Below, piece after piece: positions 61,152 through 64,000 of a stretch of DNA of 64,000 bases. The notes under the pieces are model-generated. The model was not told where the DNA came from. It worked only from the letters and a program-made list of their open reading frames with translations, and ran no database searches. Every line of letters begins with the position of its first letter. Positions within the stretch are counted from its first letter, which is position 1. The position numbers and the translations under genes were made by a program. Source of the DNA: Qipengyuania vesicularis (lineage in GTDB: Bacteria > Pseudomonadota > Alphaproteobacteria > Sphingomonadales > Sphingomonadaceae); contig NZ_JAIGNJ010000001.1 of the NCBI RefSeq assembly GCF_019711415.1, positions 241,001 through 305,000 of the forward strand. The letters are read 5' to 3'.

Positions 61152-61175
61152 AAGCGATACTGACACAAATGTCAA
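61147..61175 (-). promoter_or_regulatory. Consensus-like promoter of metal-dependent hydrolase
   Basis: Minus strand: TTGACA (61170-61175), 17-nt spacer, TACTTA (61147-61152). The -35 is a perfect consensus hexamer. Confidence 0.7.
61161..61174. promoter_or_regulatory. Second palindrome, likely regulator site
   Basis: TGACA-CAAA-TGTCA: perfect 5-bp arms, 4-nt spacer. It overlaps the -35 region of the hydrolase promoter. The spacer length equals that of the palindrome at 61134. Confidence 0.5.
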
Positions 61176-61209
61176 TAAGGATGCCGCGCGGCTTCCCCTA
61201 GCCGCCGCA

Positions 61210-61830
61210 ATGCTTTACCGCCCTGTCCCAATGGCAACGCGCAAACGTCTTTCGCCCGAAGCATCGCGACTCGCAGCCCTCGAGGCAGCGCGTTCGCTTC
61301 TCATCGAGACCGGGCCGCAATCGGTAACCCTGAAGGCGGTCGCCGGCCGGATCGGCCGGACGCACGCCAACTTGCTGCACCATTTCGGGTCTGCTGCGGG
61401 CCTGCAGAAGGCGCTTGCGGGCCATCTTGCCGAAACGGTTTGTGCCACAATTGCCGATGCCGTGCGTGCCAGCCGGGCCGGGTTGGGAAGTCCGCGAGAG
61501 GTCGTGGATCTCGCCTTCGACGCCTTCGACAAGGAGGGGGCAGGCGCGCTCGCTAGCTGGATGATCCTGACTGGCAACGAAGATGCGCTCACGCCGATCG
61601 TGGAAACCATCCACGAGCTGGTCGACGAGATCGCCCCCGAAGAGGCGGGCCATTCGGGCGACGCCAGCCATGTTCATGAGGAAACGCTCGCGCTGGTCCT
61701 CATGGCTATGGGCGACGCGCTTATCGGTGGTGCCCTTTCCCGCTCGCTCGGCCTGCCTGAGACGGCTGCCCGCGACCGCGCCGAACGAATGCTCGTGCGC
61801 TCGCTCGAGGCTACCGGCGGACAGGGCTGA
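61210..61830 (+). CDS. TetR-family regulator
   Basis: A 206-aa regulator. The N-terminal helix-turn-helix is in SVTLKAVAGRIGRTHANLLHHFGSAAGLQKAL (about residues 38-69). The rest is the ligand-binding helical domain with a His/Glu-rich stretch (GHSGDASHVHEE). ATG 61210 or 61231 (MATRKRLSP) may be the start. It is divergent to the metal-dependent hydrolase and probably binds the palindromes at 61134 and 61161. The ligand is unknown. Confidence 0.9.
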   Translation: MLYRPVPMATRKRLSPEASRLAALEAARSLLIETGPQSVTLKAVAGRIGRTHANLLHHFGSAAGLQKALAGHLAETVCATIADAVRASRAGLGSPREVVDLAFDAFDKEGAGALASWMILTGNEDALTPIVETIHELVDEIAPEEAGHSGDASHVHEETLALVLMAMGDALIGGALSRSLGLPETAARDRAERMLVRSLEATGGQG

Positions 61831-61836
61831 TCCCCG

Positions 61837-62916
61837 CTATTCGCGCGGATGTTTCCAGGTCGGCATTTCGGCCGGGGTCTCTGTCGCCAGTCTTTCGAGT
61901 TCGCTTCTCACCCCGGCGTCTTCTTCGTCTTCCGCCGCCTTGGCCAGGGCCATGTTGTAAGCCACGTGGAGCGCTTCTTCGGCCGCAACCGCATGTTCGG
62001 GCACGACACCGACATGTTCCCAATTGGTGCCGGTGATCGGGTTGATCGCACGCCCCGTGGGAATGAAGGCCACGAAGCCGTGACCCAGTGAAACCGGCCC
62101 GCCCGGATTGGCACCGCCACCGGTGGTTTCGCCGATGAGCACCGCACGCTCCTGCGTCTGCAGATCGTAGGCGAATTCCTCGCCGCCCGAGAATGTGTAG
62201 TCCGAGGTCAGGACGTAGACCGGGCCGGTGAAGCGGGTATTCACCGAGCGAACCGTCCAGAAGTCCCGCGTTTCATCCTCGGGGCGGAAGTAGAGACTGT
62301 TGAGATGGCGTTCGTCGCCTACGGCAAAGAAATGGCTGGCAAGCTGGGCCACGCTCGATGGATCGCCGCCGCCGTTCGAGCGCAGGTCGATGATGATCGC
62401 GCGGCTGCCCGCGAGCAAGTGGATCGCCGATTCGAATGCCGGGCCCACAAATTCGGTCGGACCGAAGAAGCGCACGTCGAGATAGCCGATGTTGCCGGGC
62501 AGCTGGGCCGTCCGGTAGATGCCATAGCCATTGGCGGCCATGTCCTTGCGCATCTGCTGGATTTCCTCGGCGCTAGGCGTGCCGTCCCCATTCTCCATCT
62601 CGCGGAACGACGGATTGTAACGCACCTGCAAATGCCGGTCGTTGCCCGCTTCGCGCAGGTCCAGGCGCAGCGCATCGGCAAAGGCCTGCGAGCTATCGTG
62701 TTCACGATAGGCACCCGCCTTGGCGCGGCGATCAAGTTCCTGCGCCGTTTCTTCGGCGACATCGGGGAAAACGTAATTCGAGCGCATCTTGGCGCCGAGC
62801 GTCTCGACAACTTCCATCTTGGCCGCGTCCGAAATCGGCGCGTCCGGCCTCTCCTGCCCCGCTGCACCAACCGCAGCGAATACTCCGAGCGCTATTGGCC
62901 CAAGAAACTTCAGCAT
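61837..62916 (-). CDS. S41-family peptidase (secreted)
   Basis: A 359-aa protein with a signal peptide (cleavage near GAAGQ, residue 20). The catalytic Ser lies in TSDYTFSGGEEFAYDL, and the IIIDLRSNGGGDPSS and ETTGGGANPGG segments complete the tail-specific protease/IRBP-like fold. I see no PDZ domain, so it is the short S41 type. The C-terminus (residues about 300-359) is helical and charged. Located in the periplasm or outer membrane side. The start is ATG 62916. Substrate unknown. Confidence 0.88.
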   Translation of the reverse strand: MLKFLGPIALGVFAAVGAAGQERPDAPISDAAKMEVVETLGAKMRSNYVFPDVAEETAQELDRRAKAGAYREHDSSQAFADALRLDLREAGNDRHLQVRYNPSFREMENGDGTPSAEEIQQMRKDMAANGYGIYRTAQLPGNIGYLDVRFFGPTEFVGPAFESAIHLLAGSRAIIIDLRSNGGGDPSSVAQLASHFFAVGDERHLNSLYFRPEDETRDFWTVRSVNTRFTGPVYVLTSDYTFSGGEEFAYDLQTQERAVLIGETTGGGANPGGPVSLGHGFVAFIPTGRAINPITGTNWEHVGVVPEHAVAAEEALHVAYNMALAKAAEDEEDAGVRSELERLATETPAEMPTWKHPRE

Positions 62917-62995
62917 CCCATCCTCCCGAGGTTCAAACAGAATCGAGCGGAGGAATATCGACGATGACAGCTGTAGTTAAAGAGCAATCGACGAA

Positions 62996-63718
62996 CTACA
63001 ATTGCAGCCAGTCGGGCGCCAAATCGGGGTCCAGATCACCGATGCGCACATGATCGACGGCAAGGCCGAGATCCTCATAGGCCACCTTGCGCCGCTTCTC
63101 GTTCGACCGGTCGAGCGGGACAACGAGCAGCCGGCGATTGACCTTGCTGCGCCAGTTCATCCGCGCGGTATTTTCCTGTCCGATATAGCAGCCCTTGTCG
63201 AATGCCACGCCGTGGAGCTCGACAGCATTGGTCTCGAGCCACAATATGTCGCCCAGTTCTGCCCGTCCCTCGGGCACGCCCAGCGAAAGGCGATACGCGC
63301 GATAGTCGTCGTCGGCAGCTTCCTCCCCGTCCTGGGCAGGGGCAAGCCAGCGCTGGCCCAGTGCGGCGAGCCGCGGATCGGATGCTCCGCCATCGCCTTG
63401 ATGCTTCTCCCAATGCACGGCTACGCTGTCGTCGACATCGATCGCGATCTTGCGGCGCAGGCGGTAGAGTGAGAGACGTTTCGCGAGATCTGCGGCGAAT
63501 TCCGCTTCGCAGTCGAGCAACATCTCCCCATCACCAGCCGGCCAGACGATCATGTCGAACAGTGCCTTGCCCTGCGGTGTCAGCAGCCCGGCATAAACCG
63601 GCAACTGGCCCTTCACGTCGTTCGTAAGCAGGCCTTGCAGGAAATCGGCGACGCTTTCGCCCTCTTCCAGCGGAGAGAGGCGGATCACGGCGCGGCTCGT
63701 CAGGCGGGTGGCTGTCAT
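62996..63718 (-). CDS. ygfZ: Folate-binding protein YgfZ
   Basis: A 240-aa aminomethyltransferase-fold protein. The diagnostic KGCYIGQENTAR motif with the conserved Cys lies at about residues 175-186. QGLLTNDVKGQLPVYAGLLTPQGKALFDMIVW matches the N-terminal domain. YgfZ supports some Fe-S enzymes through folate. ATG 63718 is 38 bp from the divergent patatin start. Length is shorter than E. coli YgfZ (326) but normal for alphaproteobacteria. Confidence 0.94.
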   Translation of the reverse strand: MTATRLTSRAVIRLSPLEEGESVADFLQGLLTNDVKGQLPVYAGLLTPQGKALFDMIVWPAGDGEMLLDCEAEFAADLAKRLSLYRLRRKIAIDVDDSVAVHWEKHQGDGGASDPRLAALGQRWLAPAQDGEEAADDDYRAYRLSLGVPEGRAELGDILWLETNAVELHGVAFDKGCYIGQENTARMNWRSKVNRRLLVVPLDRSNEKRRKVAYEDLGLAVDHVRIGDLDPDLAPDWLQL

Positions 63719-63756
63719 GCGTGACAGATAGGCCGCCTGTAGCCATAGGCAACGGC

Positions 63757-64000
63757 GTGGACACGCAATTCGACCAGATTGTCTTCTCGGGCGGCGGTAT
63801 TCGCTGCTTCTGGCATGGCGGCTTTCTCGCCGTTGCCGGCAGCAAGCTGGGGCTGGACATCAAGCGGGTCAGCGGCGTTTCGGGCGGGGCACTGAGTGCG
63901 GCGGCATGGATCGGAGGACGCGAGCAGGACCTGCGCATGCTGATGGCCGAGGCATTCCGGATCAACGATGCCAACTACGACCGCAGCTATCCGCGCTACA
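63757..64000 (+). CDS. Patatin-like phospholipase, cut by window edge
   Basis: The frame opens at GTG 63757 and runs to the edge (81 codons seen). IVFSGGGIRCFWHGGFLA is the oxyanion Gly-rich segment and GVSGGALSAAAW carries the GxSGG nucleophile, both characteristic of patatin family hydrolases. The catalytic Asp would lie beyond the window. GTG is the only plausible start; the ygfZ start is 38 bp away on the other strand. Confidence 0.88.
   Translation, partial: MDTQFDQIVFSGGGIRCFWHGGFLAVAGSKLGLDIKRVSGVSGGALSAAAWIGGREQDLRMLMAEAFRINDANYDRSYPRY

Overview
The window looks like chromosomal DNA of an alphaproteobacterium of the order Sphingomonadales, most likely family Erythrobacteraceae (Erythrobacter, Qipengyuania or Altererythrobacter type). 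This rests on roughly 62-66% GC, near-complete gene packing, the protein families present (TonB-dependent receptor with a TTG start, bacterial WS/DGAT, CobS-type cobaltochelatase, K+-independent H+-pyrophosphatase, short-form HisG, FnrL-type regulator) and the gene orders infA-maf-RNase E/G-like-yacG-tRNA-Phe and ctaCD...ctaBGE-surf1-thrC. There is no rRNA, CRISPR array, insertion sequence, integrase or prophage. No stretch over 300 bp lacks a gene; the longest gaps are about 214 bp (45730-45943), 209 bp (59431-59639) and 203 bp (4275-4477).

Layout. 1-4274: left-truncated CPA1 Na+/H+ antiporter, orphan HprK-like kinase, tRNA-Phe and the minus-strand infA-maf-RNase-yacG group. 4478-12208: TonB-dependent receptor with an unusual Cys-containing duplicated insert, then a minus-strand run of alpha/beta hydrolase, WS/DGAT acyltransferase, BaiN-type flavoprotein and APC permease. 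12273-20485: uvrC, an FNR-box-preceded universal stress protein, DEAD-box helicase, TesB and H+-pyrophosphatase. 20632-23883: a tightly overlapping hisG-hisD-nusB-thiL operon; thiL appears to start at CTG. 23928-29492: DUF2332, a secreted small protein, epoxide hydrolase-like/SDR pair, pirin, a 2OG-oxygenase-like protein and a low-GC membrane orphan. 29506-34606: bolA, J-domain protein and cobS, with a block of small enzymes between them (an AAC(6')-like acetyltransferase, GST, DUF1428, DUF2236, ChrR-like cupin). 34614-39888: class A PBP, two tandem hotdog thioesterases and a three-gene set of unknown function (53-aa protein, DUF2336, cupin-like protein). 39893-45729: minus-strand housekeeping train pyrE-pdxJ-small membrane protein-acpS-lepB-AI-2E transporter-DUF3089-ruvX-45-aa membrane protein. 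45944-54464: aa3-type cytochrome c oxidase cluster, interrupted by a hydrolase gene, ending in surf1 and thrC. 54464-58451: methyltransferase, folB, 101-aa protein, moaD, moaE, an FNR-box-preceded membrane protein, fnrL and a lipoprotein. 58643-64000: rplU-rpmA-GNAT, a divergent TetR/metal-hydrolase pair with clear operators, S41 protease, ygfZ and a right-truncated patatin gene.

How the parts work together. Most genes are core metabolism: translation (infA, rplU, rpmA, tRNA-Phe), respiration (cta cluster and its assembly factors), pyrimidine, pyridoxal, histidine, threonine, thiamine and molybdopterin synthesis, envelope (lepB, PBP1, acpS). Two TTGAT-N4-RTCAA sites, one next to the FnrL-type gene, point to a local oxygen-responsive regulon. 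Promoters of the form TTGnnn-N16/17-nAtAnn are readable in front of tRNA-Phe, uvrC, hppA, ctaC, thrC, rplU and the TetR-controlled hydrolase. Calls rest on motif recognition by eye; no database search was possible.
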